Shown: piece by piece, positions 49,150 to 58,492 of the stretch
Layout: each line of letters begins with the position of its first letter
Numbering within the stretch: position 1 is the stretch's first letter
Assembly (NCBI GenBank): GCA_900074725.1
Contig: LT598461.1
Span: 1,178,001 to 1,242,000 of the forward strand
Length of the DNA stretch: 64,000 bases
From: Lachancea dasiensis
Taxonomy: Eukaryota; Ascomycota; Saccharomycetes; Saccharomycetales; Saccharomycetaceae
Direction: 5' to 3'
The notes under the pieces: generated by a model
What the model was told of the DNA's origin: nothing
The model's database searches: none
Seen by the model: only the letters and a program-made list of their open reading frames with translations
Translations under genes and position numbers: made by a program

Positions 49150-50038
49150 CTATTTACTATTGCCCCCTTGACGCTGTTGATCAATTTCATCATCTTCCTT
49201 CCCCTTGGTTCTAGCGCCCTTAATAAAGCTCAGCACACCATCGTCGCCAGAGAATTGGTACCCAAATCCTCGAGAAATAGTAAGCGATGCTTCAAGACCT
49301 TCTAGAAGAGTTCTGGAAAGCGTGTCACTTGCTTGATAAAAGTAAGGGCCGCGTAAACAATTGATTAGAGTAGTCTTATCGCGCGGTTGATCCGCGGGGA
49401 GGTGCTCTAGTAGTCGCAAAAGCTTTGGTGAGTCAGAATCCATGTTTTGTACATGATCAATGATCAGTTGCTTCGTTAAGAAATCATTGATGTGAGCGAT
49501 TGGTCTAGAAAGATTAGTATTCAAATATACTGCAATGAGCTCCTATGGGTACCAAAGCCCTCACAAAAACTTACTGGTTAGACGGCTGTTCGACATCCAT
49601 CTCAACGTCTCGGTCTTCGTCCTGATTTCCACTCTCTGCATTGACATCCTCTTCCTCCGAGACTAGCAGTTCATCAAACTTCCTGACAATCGATTTGTCG
49701 GCCTCAGATAACTCATTGAGCTGCTCGGAACCCTGATGTTTGTCCTGCATCCAGAAGAAGTACTTTTCCTCAGACGAAAATACCAAGCAGAAAATTCTCC
49801 CGTTTTTCGAAGATTTTATGTGAACCCATTTTGTCGTGTCCGGGATCAAAATCAACTCTATCGTTTGAATGTTCCCAGATGCGACTTTCTCAGTTGGTTT
49901 CCACTCAAAATCGTAAAATCCCTCCGCCTCTTCGGAGTGCTTTACAACGATCTCTCCCTTAATTGGATTAGGTGAACAAACCTTAGAGTTTTCATCAAAA
50001 TCGGCAATGCCTGCTCTAAACTTGAAGATTTCTGACAT
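49150..50038 (-). CDS. RPN13: Proteasome ubiquitin receptor Rpn13 with DEUBAD-like domain (spliced)
   Basis: 19S regulatory particle ubiquitin receptor. Exon 1 (50038-49575) encodes the Pru domain (residues about 5-110: FKFRAGIADFDENSK, KWVHIKSSKNGRIFCLVFSS, YFFWMQDKH) and an acidic linker. A 70-nt intron joins it to exon 2 (49504-49150). The spliced protein is 272 residues. Exon 2 reads PIAHINDFLTKQ, LLRLLEHLPADQP, PYFYQASDTLSRTLLEG and FGYQFSGDDGVLSFIKGA, the helical pattern of the ADRM1/Rpn13 DEUBAD domain that binds deubiquitinase UCH37. S. cerevisiae Rpn13 (156 residues) ends after the Pru domain. The frame across the junction is exact, exon 2 has no ATG before the domain, and the promoter has a PACE site. 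Confidence 0.85.
49505..49574 (-). other. RPN13 intron
   Basis: 70-nt minus-strand intron: 5' site GTAAGT (49574-49569), branch point TACTAAT (49519-49513), 3' site TTCTAG ending at 49505. The two exon lengths (464 and 355 nt) sum to 273 codons. The TAA within the 5' site is an in-frame stop if the intron is retained. Confidence 0.82.
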
Positions 50039-51312
50039 TGTACACGGGGTCGTGGGGGTTTTGTTGCCGCCTTCGATGTTGGTTTTGCCACCTTCTTGAC
50101 ATAGTTAGATCATTACAGCTACTTTAATTTGAGGTGACAAAATAGTACGAAATGATTACTAAGAGGAAGAGCGTCGGGCTTGTTATTCGAGTTGAAATGT
50201 TAACTGACGGTGGCTGTGGCCACATAGCTCAGGGAGCTGTGAATCTTCAAGCTCAAGCACTTTTTGCCAGATGCAGGCGTCTAAAGTTGAAAGTTATGCG
50301 ACAGGAAAAGGAGAGCGATGAAACACACATCACCCTTGAGGCTCCATGCCGTCACTACGGCGTATAAATGTACCTTGAGCACCCACTCTGTGTTATTTTG
50401 ATTTCAATCTGATCCACGGGTTTCTGATCTATTTCAGTGCCAAAAATGGGTTATCTCAATCACCCCGATAATTTACATATCTCATAAAATAAATCGCCGA
50501 CACACACCGAGCTTCAAGCACTGCTTTTCAGATGTCTGGACTTTTCAAGGCTCTGGTGCTGATATTGCTGCATTGTTAAGGGGTGCTAAACATTAATTAA
50601 GGAGACTGCTGATTTTGATGCCCTTATTATCATTGTCGTAATAATTATAAAGTTCAGTATTTGTACTACTGAAGCGAACTTACACTTCGAGTTCGGACAA
50701 CAGCACCGTAGCAGTATGTATCGAGTCGGGCTGGGATTAGATAGATGGCCAGCGATAAGAGCGGCCGGCTTGGTACTTTCATAAGTCACGAGCATGCGAT
50801 GAGAATTGAAAGGCACTAGGACCATCGGAACAGTGTGTTTTAGTTTGTTAAGACTTGGTTGGATGCGTGGGTTTGATTATCGCAGAAGAATAATCTACAG
50901 AGTAGAAGAAGATCTGTCCAAAAAAGTTGAAACGTAGCTGAAACTATAAGGACATTGCTTGAGACTGCGATGCTAACGAAACTGTCGAGAAATACATATG
51001 AGATATAATTTTCAGATTTTGATGTCGCATGGATGAGCATTCGTGACTGGTGTAACATTCATATCTCGATCAGGCCCCAGGAAGCGAAAATGTCGATAGA
51101 AGCACTCTAAAAATAATGTTAACCAACGAAATTACGTCCATAACTTACAGTAGCACCCAACGCCTCGTCATCAGCTCCTGAGTAGAGTTCTGCTCGACAA
51201 GACATGAAGGAATGAGTTAAGAAGTAATCTTGGACGAGAGGGTGTATTATATTATTACCTGTCAGTCGCCTAAAAGCGTTGTCACATCGAATGGCATACA
51301 GCTTTGGTGACC
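50039..51312. other. RPN13-CinA-like divergent intergenic region
   Basis: 1.27 kb. Next to RPN13 lies its PACE site. A 71-codon plus-strand frame (50152-50367) and a minus-strand frame (51119-51334) have no recognisable similarity. No RNA gene or repeat is seen. Confidence 0.5.
50084..50092 (-). promoter_or_regulatory. PACE (Rpn4 site) of RPN13
   Basis: On the minus strand this reads GGTGGCAAA, the exact proteasome-associated control element bound by Rpn4, 46 bp before the RPN13 ATG. A second, weaker copy GGCGGCAAC is at 50063-50071. Confidence 0.7.
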
Positions 51313-51969
51313 ATGACGGCTGAATTTCCACCATCGGAGGCTACCCGTGTGGTGCAACGCATTTCTGAAATTCTAGTTTCTCGCAATGAAACTATAGCCG
51401 TTAGTGAAGCCGCCTGTGGTGGCCTACTCTCCAGCTATTTGGTTTCCGTTCCTGGCGCGTCGCAGTGGTTCCATGGAGGAACTATGGTATATAGTTTGAA
51501 AAGCAGGCTGAAGCTTAGTGGTTGGAGCGAGCAGGATATTCATGACTACACGGGCCCCAGTGTGGACGTTGCCCTGCGATTGGCTCGAAATCTGAAGTTT
51601 GAGCTCGGTGCCAGTTACACACTGTCCGAAACGGGATACGCTTCGCGCTCTCCCAATCTAACCTCTTCAAATCGAGAACAAAATGTAGGAGTTGTTTGTT
51701 ATGGTGTTTCCGGTCCTCACGAAGACATTTCAGCCACCCACGATACGGGCAGTGAAGACAGGTGCTACAACATGCAACAATTTGCCATTCACGGTCTTAA
51801 GTTCTTGCTAGAACAGCTCGAAAAAACACACGCTGAGAGACAAACCAAGGAAGAGGTGGGCCCAGCCACAGACCAAAAATCTCTAGTGAGCCCCAGCGGA
51901 GCACAACCAACAAAGCAAAAAGAAACTGACGAACCTAAGACCAAGAAGAAAAGGTCGAACCAACCCTAA
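51313..51969 (+). CDS. CinA C-terminal (PncC-like) domain protein
   Basis: 218 residues resembling the CinA C-terminal / nicotinamide-mononucleotide amidase family. Seen: TIAVSEAACGGLLSSYLVSV (28-47), PGASQWFHGGTMVYSLKSR (48-66), YTGPSVDVALRLARN and ASYTLSETGYASR. The C-terminal 40 residues are Lys/Glu-rich. Bacterial PncC has an E-S-C-T-G-G motif with a catalytic serine; here residues 32-37 are EAACGG, so the serine is alanine, as I recall for some fungal relatives. Activity on NMN is therefore uncertain. I know no S. cerevisiae counterpart at this position between RPN13 and DCK1. The start is the ATG at 51313; upstream codons are TTG and GTG. Confidence 0.8.
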   Translation: MTAEFPPSEATRVVQRISEILVSRNETIAVSEAACGGLLSSYLVSVPGASQWFHGGTMVYSLKSRLKLSGWSEQDIHDYTGPSVDVALRLARNLKFELGASYTLSETGYASRSPNLTSSNREQNVGVVCYGVSGPHEDISATHDTGSEDRCYNMQQFAIHGLKFLLEQLEKTHAERQTKEEVGPATDQKSLVSPSGAQPTKQKETDEPKTKKKRSNQP

Positions 51970-52205
51970 GTGCATTGTAGAGTATTTAATTGAAGTCATG
52001 TTGGCGTTTTCCATCAGATCGTGGGCTGCTGGCATCTCGACCACGTCGATAATGACATGGAACCCTCAAATAGACGTTATATCGTACATCGTAGCTCTGT
52101 CTACTTCATCCTACAGCTGGCCCTCATACAACATTAGTGGGTTCTAGCAATTGTAAAGGTCAACGCTATTAAGGCCTATATAAGGAGTCTTTGCGTGTGT
52201 TCATC

Positions 52206-55200
52206 ATGTCTCCGCCGCCAAGCTTTAAGTGGACTCCTACGGAGCGGTTGATCCATGGCAGGATCATCACCAAGTTCTTACCTTTAAAAAGGTTCCCTCA
52301 TTTGGGGCTTGAAAATACCAATTACTCCAACCTCTATCCTGGCGATGAGGTATACGTTTTTGAAGAAACAGCGGATGGCCGCTGGTTCAGAGGCTACATT
52401 TGCTGGCAACCTCTGCCCGAGGACTTTATAAGCCGTCAAAGCTCCTTATCCGAAAAGCTTCCGGATCAAAAATTCAAGGTCGTGGTCTTTCCACAAAAAT
52501 TTGTGCATTTGAACTATGATGACCATGTTACCGAGCAGCCTTTTTTGGCCTCGTCTGACATCTCCCAATTCATCACTTCCGATACGAACACAAATCTTCC
52601 CACGCTGAACGAACTGACCGCTAGCAGAACCGAAAGGGAAATTTTGGCCCTCAATGGGTCTGTAGCAGGGAAAGCTCGTCGTCCGCCCTTTCCGTATTTT
52701 CGTCTTCAAGACTATGATGTGGTCGAGGAGTTAGCACCAATGCTTTCTCAGTTAGTTTCACACATTTACTCGATGTACTCCTTTGGTGAATTCGACGTTG
52801 CTGAAAACATGTCTGACCTCTTTTACAAGCTCGATGATATACGTCTGCGGCTAAAATATAACCTGGCAACTAAAGCGGAACATGTTCAACTTGTGAGAGA
52901 TATGTGCGCTACCTCATACAAGATTGCTAAGTACATTTCTTCGAAAACTCTGAATGCCGCGAGTCTGAAAGACGAATTAGCAAATGTGGTTGACTCCTCT
53001 GGCTATGGTGGCATTTTGTGTCGGGATATGAATTCTGGAAAGCTTTACAAGACGGGAGAGACCAGTCCTCAACTCGTAGCCACCATGACAATGTTAAGCG
53101 CGTTGAGCAATAATTTTCCCAGCACAAGTGTGTATCAACTAAAGATGGTGCCTTTGAAGAATGTCAGCTATGACTCTCTCGAAACCACGAATATCCTGGT
53201 CGATTTGAAAGATGCTTTGAGTGATCCAGCGGTGAATCCCAATTTTCAAAACCTCTCGGCTATTATGTATTTGAGAGGTGGGAAAACTGCATTGACTGAG
53301 CCATTCGTTTTAAACATGGAGCGTGATGCAGTTATTTCGCTTAACAACATATCAGGTGCCTTGTTCAACAACATTCCTCCAGGTGAAATTGATAATAACA
53401 AAATTTATCTTGTGGTCGTTTTGACAGAAACGATCGACGTCCAGCTTATGACACCGGATTCCAACAAAACATTCAAGAAGCCTTTTGCTCCATTCCTAAC
53501 CGGGACGGATAATAAACTATCACAGATTAGAAAGGGACTTGCCGCTGGTGTGATCGACATTTCTAGGCTTTTAACACGTAAGAAGAAGCATAAACTTTTA
53601 GGAAGCGCACATCAGTTCAACGTTGAGCTTTTTGGTTCTTATTTTCCTACCAAATCCAAAGATAAATCGGACTCACAAGCAATAGTAAATTCCCCGATTT
53701 CTCCAAATGCTGCAGCTCTGGCTAGAGCTGCTAAAAGTGAAGAAAATAATGGTTGGGGTGAGTTAGTAGATAGAATAATTGGCGACGCCAATAAGGGTAT
53801 TGCCGTCAACCCACGGATTTTATCATTGGCAGTGACCGTAAGGGAAATTGAGGGAGACAGTGGTCACTCGAAGACGCTGAAAAATAATATGACTGCCATT
53901 CAAAGTATTCCCACATGTTCATATGACCCCATGTCAACTCCAGATGACAGGATTTATCTGACTTTGGGCAAAACATCGCTCTGTGGATTTGGAAGACTTG
54001 ATACTAATATCACAAGTGTTGCCATTTGTATCTCCTCTAGTAACCCTAAAGTTACTTTCAGGAACGGTGTGAATGATGATCCTCAGAAGCATTGGATGTT
54101 TGTATCAGTAAAGCCTGACGAAGTTATTGGCGAAACGGTCCGCGTTGATGGCCTTTCGGCAATGCAGAACGATGAAACGTTAAGGTTGTCCGCCTATCTC
54201 AACGGGTTTCTGATGGCGAAATCAAAATTTTATATCAAGAGGAATGAGCAAATTATCCAGTATGCCAAAAAATCTGTATTCCAACTGATGTCTACCACAA
54301 GCGAACCACTGGTTGATCTTGAACTGACCACGAAATACGTGGGTAAAAGTTTTAATGTAGCTTCTACTGTTCGAAACTTTTTGCAGTGTTCATACAACTT
54401 CGGAAATCCTTTCCAGTACTTCGAAAAGACTTGCATCCAACTATTAACAGAGATGAAGCCGACCCCTGCGGATGAACTGGTGAAATCTTTTGATTCAATT
54501 CTCACCAAATTAGTAGATGTATTTCATATCGCGAATGTCAAAGAGGCCCAAAGTTCTTCGCTTGCATTTATGAATGCCTCTTTCGCCTCATTGATCCATT
54601 TTCTGGATATGGTCATTGCACGTCAAGAAAACTATAGACACCTCTTCAATGATTTTGTGAATTCTTTTTCGAACAGCAACAGACAGCTTCCACGGGTTGG
54701 AGTACAATTAATTCAGTGCGCATCGAGAATATTTCATAACTCACATGAGGAATGGGATCATAAGGGAAGGACTCTGTGCCGCGTATCAGTTTACTTGTTC
54801 AAACTTGCCGTCCTACTTTCTGATCCACATGATCAAGATTTGGAAGATGCATTGGATAGCTACTTCGAGGGCGTCTCACATTTTTTCAGGCTTAAGAAGG
54901 AATCCTCACTTGTTGACCAAGTGTTAATTTTGGATGCACTTGACACATGGGTTTTAGTGTTAGCGTCGCATTGCGATCCTGGAAGATTGATTGATGGTTC
55001 AATAGCGCTATTCACAGCTTGCGCAGAAAAGGAACGGGCGAGCGGAATGTACCGAAGACCTCTTTCGGTCCGGGAGCAGAAATTTGTGGCTTCCAAATTC
55101 TTGGTTATGCGTCGTCTGATTGGCGTTGACGTCGTCAGGAAGACGCTACTTGAATTTCAGGACGATGGAGTCCATCAGCAAACTTTTGTTGCCAAATTGA

Positions 55201-58052
55201 TTGAATGGTCCTTCGACCCGTTCCTTAATCATAGCGGCGACAACTTGCACTTAACCACTATTAGACTTGCTAACGGAGTCCTTTTGAGTGTCATTCAACA
55301 TGCATCCCCAACGGTTCAAAGAAATTTAATCAGGCTTATTCCAACATTATGCAGGTTTTTCATCTTAGTCAGAAAGTACTGCAAGGACAAAGACCATTTC
55401 AAATATAAAAGAACGTTTACAAAGCTTTTCCCCATCACTTTCCCCTTTGACGAGATTACTGTTGACTCCATCGTTCAGGAAGAAATGGTAGTGGAGGTGC
55501 TTGTGGAACTAGCAACTTTAATTGCATCCATCACCTCGATGGCTGAGGATACCTTCAAGAACTCAACATCCTTCGTACAAATTGTGGGACTATGCTCTAA
55601 GGATGCACCTTTCAATTCTGTTTTCTACACAACGCACTTTGCAAGGGAAGACATTTTAACTATGGTGCACACTGTCAAACTCTTAATGAAGGGGAGATTT
55701 TTCCCCAACAAAAAATGGTTTTCTATGACTGAGGTGTTTGTTAGGAGCTCTATATGTCTATTCAGGTTGAGCAAGGACATTCTTGTAAGGTACACGATTC
55801 CTGCAGTGGGCTCGAATGACCCCTTAGATATCAAAGTGTGGAGTGAATGGATGAGAGTGTTGATTTCGTTGGGCAACCATATTCCTTCCAACCCAACAGC
55901 ACTTGCAGAGCTTCCAAGAAAAGCGCTGCATTTGATTTGTGGTGATTACAGACGCGAAGTTTCTCTCATATTGGGTGAATGCTGGGATGCTCTTGGTGAG
56001 GATACATCCGGCTCAGAGGTATGGGATAAGTATGGTATCAAACGAGCCAAAGGCTACCAAAATCATCTCGTTCGCGCGGACAAGACCTTCGTAAGAGAAA
56101 TAATGGAATTCACTTTACAACGACACACGCTTGCTCGCAGAACGGGCGCCAAAGTCATTTGGGGTACTTCTGCAAATTGCTGGTTTGCATACGGGACGTT
56201 GCAACCCGTAATATTGCAGACGACTTCTGAACTTTGTTTTGCTCATCAATCAAAGAGATTTATCCCGACGGCCCAGGAGTCAGAAAATTACCTGAAAGCA
56301 CTGGTTTACACAATTCGTCTAAGACAAGACGATGAAATGCTTGATGCGCTGGTTAAAGTTCTGAAACTTGTCCGTGATTTGCTAACGGTTTTGACCGAAT
56401 ACAGTGAGATACCGGACGACAAAGAGTTTGACGACGACAGAACTGCCCACCAAATTACTATTTTTGGCTATCTATTGGATGCTAAAAAGCCAGAAGAATT
56501 GCACAAGCTCATCAACGATCTCTATCTCTATAACCTACAAAAAAAAGATTACGTGCAGGCAGCATTGAGCTTAGAGTTGCTTGCTAGAACCTACAAATGG
56601 GAGCCTAATGATATGCTTGCCTCAGTTACCTTTCCAGCTTTGCCAGAGCAATCTTCATTTCAAAGGCGCGAATATCTCTATAAGGAGGCCGCACAGCTTT
56701 TCCACAGAGGACTGAAGCTTGAGAAAGCTTTGTCAGTTTACAAGGAGCTGGCTCAAGCATATGAAAAGATTAACTACGACCTAAGAGGGCTGTGCAGTGT
56801 CCATGGTAACATTTCCAAATTGTACGGAGATTTGCAAACGGTTGACCGGTTGATACCGACCTATTTTAAAGTTTCTTTTGCTGGATTTGGATTTCCATCA
56901 TCCACTAGAAATAAGACGTTTATTTACGAGGGTCTTCCTTTCGAACATATCACATCTATGCAAACTAGGCTGTTAGCCTCTCACCCGGGTTCTCGAATGG
57001 TGGGATCTCAGCAAGAGGCAGACAATTTGCTTGTGAACCCCCCAATTGGCAAGTTCGTACACGTTCTTGCGGTTGAACCTCGGGTAGAGATTTCGGATGC
57101 ATTCACAAACAACACCAATAAAGAAAATGCTAACAATAAAATTCGACTCTATATTGAGAACAGAGACTTGAACACGTTTTCAACTTATCGGATGCTCCCG
57201 GGGGGGAAATCAGCCACTGAGCTCTGGGTGAAAGAAATCACGTATAACACTTCTTCGACTTTCCCCACACTGATGAACAGAGCAGAGGTTACGAGCACGA
57301 ACAACCGGACTCTTTCGCCGGTTCAAAATGCCATATGGTCCATGCAGCTGAAAATACAAGATCTTACAGGGCTCGAAGTCACGTCATATAAACTTTTGAA
57401 AGAAAACGGCGATTATTCTGCTATATTCCCTGAGTTATCCAGAAACATTAGTGGTACTATCGATTCCCCCGTCAATGGTGGCGTTTCTCAGTACCGTGAT
57501 TTCTTCACTAAATCGAACATTGAGGCGTGCAGTGACGATCAGTTGGAATTGTTGCGATCTACATTTGACGAGCTCGCGACCACATTGAGCAGATGTCTGA
57601 CGTTACACGGCCAACTATGTCATGGACATCTGAAGAAGTCACACGAAATGTTGTTGAACCTCTTTCACAAAAATTTCGCGGGCGAGATCAAGCGCAATCG
57701 CATTGTGGTGAGCGAAGGCGACTTGGAATTCATGAGCCGAGTGACCTCGAGATCGACGGACACTGCGGCCAGTCAGGGATTGCCTGACGTAACAGTTGAT
57801 AACATACCAATCATGAAACCTCTGAATTCCAGTGCCCAATCCATTACCTCATCGGAATCTGGAGCGTCAGAGAGCGTAAGAACGCTTTCAGTAGCGGAAA
57901 CTGTTTCCCAAAATGCATCACAAAGCTCTACACCACTTCCTACTGGAGTTAAGACTACTTCACGAACTTCAGTGCAGTCTTCTAAATTGAGCTTGATTCG
58001 AAACGGGATAAACCGCAAGTTTGGCAAGAGTAACAAACCAAAACCTTCGTGA
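52206..58052 (+). CDS. DCK1: DOCK-family exchange factor Dck1
   Basis: Yeast DOCK180 homolog; with Lmo1 (ELMO) it activates Rho5 at mitochondria and the plasma membrane under oxidative stress and glucose starvation. The 1948-residue protein has an N-terminal SH3-like domain (about 15-105, YPGDEVYVFEETADGRWFRG) and a C2/DHR1 domain (about 575-720, IYLTLGKTSLCGFGR). A long helical middle and a DHR2 catalytic region follow (about 1410-1820, LELLARTYKWEP, VYKELAQAYEKINYDLRGL). The C-terminal tail is Ser/Thr-rich and basic. S. cerevisiae Dck1 is 1932 residues. The start is the ATG at 52206; the longer frame begins at TTG. Confidence 0.94.
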   Translation: MSPPPSFKWTPTERLIHGRIITKFLPLKRFPHLGLENTNYSNLYPGDEVYVFEETADGRWFRGYICWQPLPEDFISRQSSLSEKLPDQKFKVVVFPQKFVHLNYDDHVTEQPFLASSDISQFITSDTNTNLPTLNELTASRTEREILALNGSVAGKARRPPFPYFRLQDYDVVEELAPMLSQLVSHIYSMYSFGEFDVAENMSDLFYKLDDIRLRLKYNLATKAEHVQLVRDMCATSYKIAKYISSKTLNAASLKDELANVVDSSGYGGILCRDMNSGKLYKTGETSPQLVATMTMLSALSNNFPSTSVYQLKMVPLKNVSYDSLETTNILVDLKDALSDPAVNPNFQNLSAIMYLRGGKTALTEPFVLNMERDAVISLNNISGALFNNIPPGEIDNNKIYLVVVLTETIDVQLMTPDSNKTFKKPFAPFLTGTDNKLSQIRKGLAAGVIDISRLLTRKKKHKLLGSAHQFNVELFGSYFPTKSKDKSDSQAIVNSPISPNAAALARAAKSEENNGWGELVDRIIGDANKGIAVNPRILSLAVTVREIEGDSGHSKTLKNNMTAIQSIPTCSYDPMSTPDDRIYLTLGKTSLCGFGRLDTNITSVAICISSSNPKVTFRNGVNDDPQKHWMFVSVKPDEVIGETVRVDGLSAMQNDETLRLSAYLNGFLMAKSKFYIKRNEQIIQYAKKSVFQLMSTTSEPLVDLELTTKYVGKSFNVASTVRNFLQCSYNFGNPFQYFEKTCIQLLTEMKPTPADELVKSFDSILTKLVDVFHIANVKEAQSSSLAFMNASFASLIHFLDMVIARQENYRHLFNDFVNSFSNSNRQLPRVGVQLIQCASRIFHNSHEEWDHKGRTLCRVSVYLFKLAVLLSDPHDQDLEDALDSYFEGVSHFFRLKKESSLVDQVLILDALDTWVLVLASHCDPGRLIDGSIALFTACAEKERASGMYRRPLSVREQKFVASKFLVMRRLIGVDVVRKTLLEFQDDGVHQQTFVAKLIEWSFDPFLNHSGDNLHLTTIRLANGVLLSVIQHASPTVQRNLIRLIPTLCRFFILVRKYCKDKDHFKYKRTFTKLFPITFPFDEITVDSIVQEEMVVEVLVELATLIASITSMAEDTFKNSTSFVQIVGLCSKDAPFNSVFYTTHFAREDILTMVHTVKLLMKGRFFPNKKWFSMTEVFVRSSICLFRLSKDILVRYTIPAVGSNDPLDIKVWSEWMRVLISLGNHIPSNPTALAELPRKALHLICGDYRREVSLILGECWDALGEDTSGSEVWDKYGIKRAKGYQNHLVRADKTFVREIMEFTLQRHTLARRTGAKVIWGTSANCWFAYGTLQPVILQTTSELCFAHQSKRFIPTAQESENYLKALVYTIRLRQDDEMLDALVKVLKLVRDLLTVLTEYSEIPDDKEFDDDRTAHQITIFGYLLDAKKPEELHKLINDLYLYNLQKKDYVQAALSLELLARTYKWEPNDMLASVTFPALPEQSSFQRREYLYKEAAQLFHRGLKLEKALSVYKELAQAYEKINYDLRGLCSVHGNISKLYGDLQTVDRLIPTYFKVSFAGFGFPSSTRNKTFIYEGLPFEHITSMQTRLLASHPGSRMVGSQQEADNLLVNPPIGKFVHVLAVEPRVEISDAFTNNTNKENANNKIRLYIENRDLNTFSTYRMLPGGKSATELWVKEITYNTSSTFPTLMNRAEVTSTNNRTLSPVQNAIWSMQLKIQDLTGLEVTSYKLLKENGDYSAIFPELSRNISGTIDSPVNGGVSQYRDFFTKSNIEACSDDQLELLRSTFDELATTLSRCLTLHGQLCHGHLKKSHEMLLNLFHKNFAGEIKRNRIVVSEGDLEFMSRVTSRSTDTAASQGLPDVTVDNIPIMKPLNSSAQSITSSESGASESVRTLSVAETVSQNASQSSTPLPTGVKTTSRTSVQSSKLSLIRNGINRKFGKSNKPKPS

Positions 58053-58492
58053 AGTGGTGGTGTCTGGAAAGACATGAAACGATTCCTTGGGGCGGAAGAA
58101 CGTCAACCGGGGAAATACAAATCAGTGTGGTCCTAACTCCTTTTACATAATTTGATTTTCTAAACACATATTGCTGCTGAGCCCTAACTTAGCTTGTGAA
58201 GGTAACACAAATTACGACGCGCGTATGTCGGTTGTACTGCGCGTGTTGGAAACAGGTGAAACGCATCGTCCTTACCACTTAATCCAAGCTTTCTGTAACT
58301 TGATAAGCCTTAACTGGACACAACTAGATCTTACTACCATAATTGACTATTATAACCGACTACAATAAAAAACTACCATAGCGGATCCCAACAACTTATC
58401 TCCAGAACTTATCGGCAAACTGCCAGATCGACGTACGTTCAGAAACTTACCGAGCTTCAACGATTTCGTCCACACTTTCTTGCCATTCATAC
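58053..58492. other. DCK1-ECM4 convergent intergenic region
   Basis: 440 bp between convergent 3' ends. No gene, repeat or RNA is supported. Confidence 0.5.

Noticed and set aside
50152-50367. Plus-strand open frame of 71 codons upstream of RPN13
   Set aside because: No similarity; it lies close to the RPN13 promoter and has no sign of its own conservation.
51000-51290. Candidate spliced mini-gene on the minus strand ending IDIFASWGLIEI, with GTAAGT and TTTTTAG about 42 nt apart
   Set aside because: The intron would be only 42 nt with a poor branch point, below the usual yeast minimum, and the product has no known relative.
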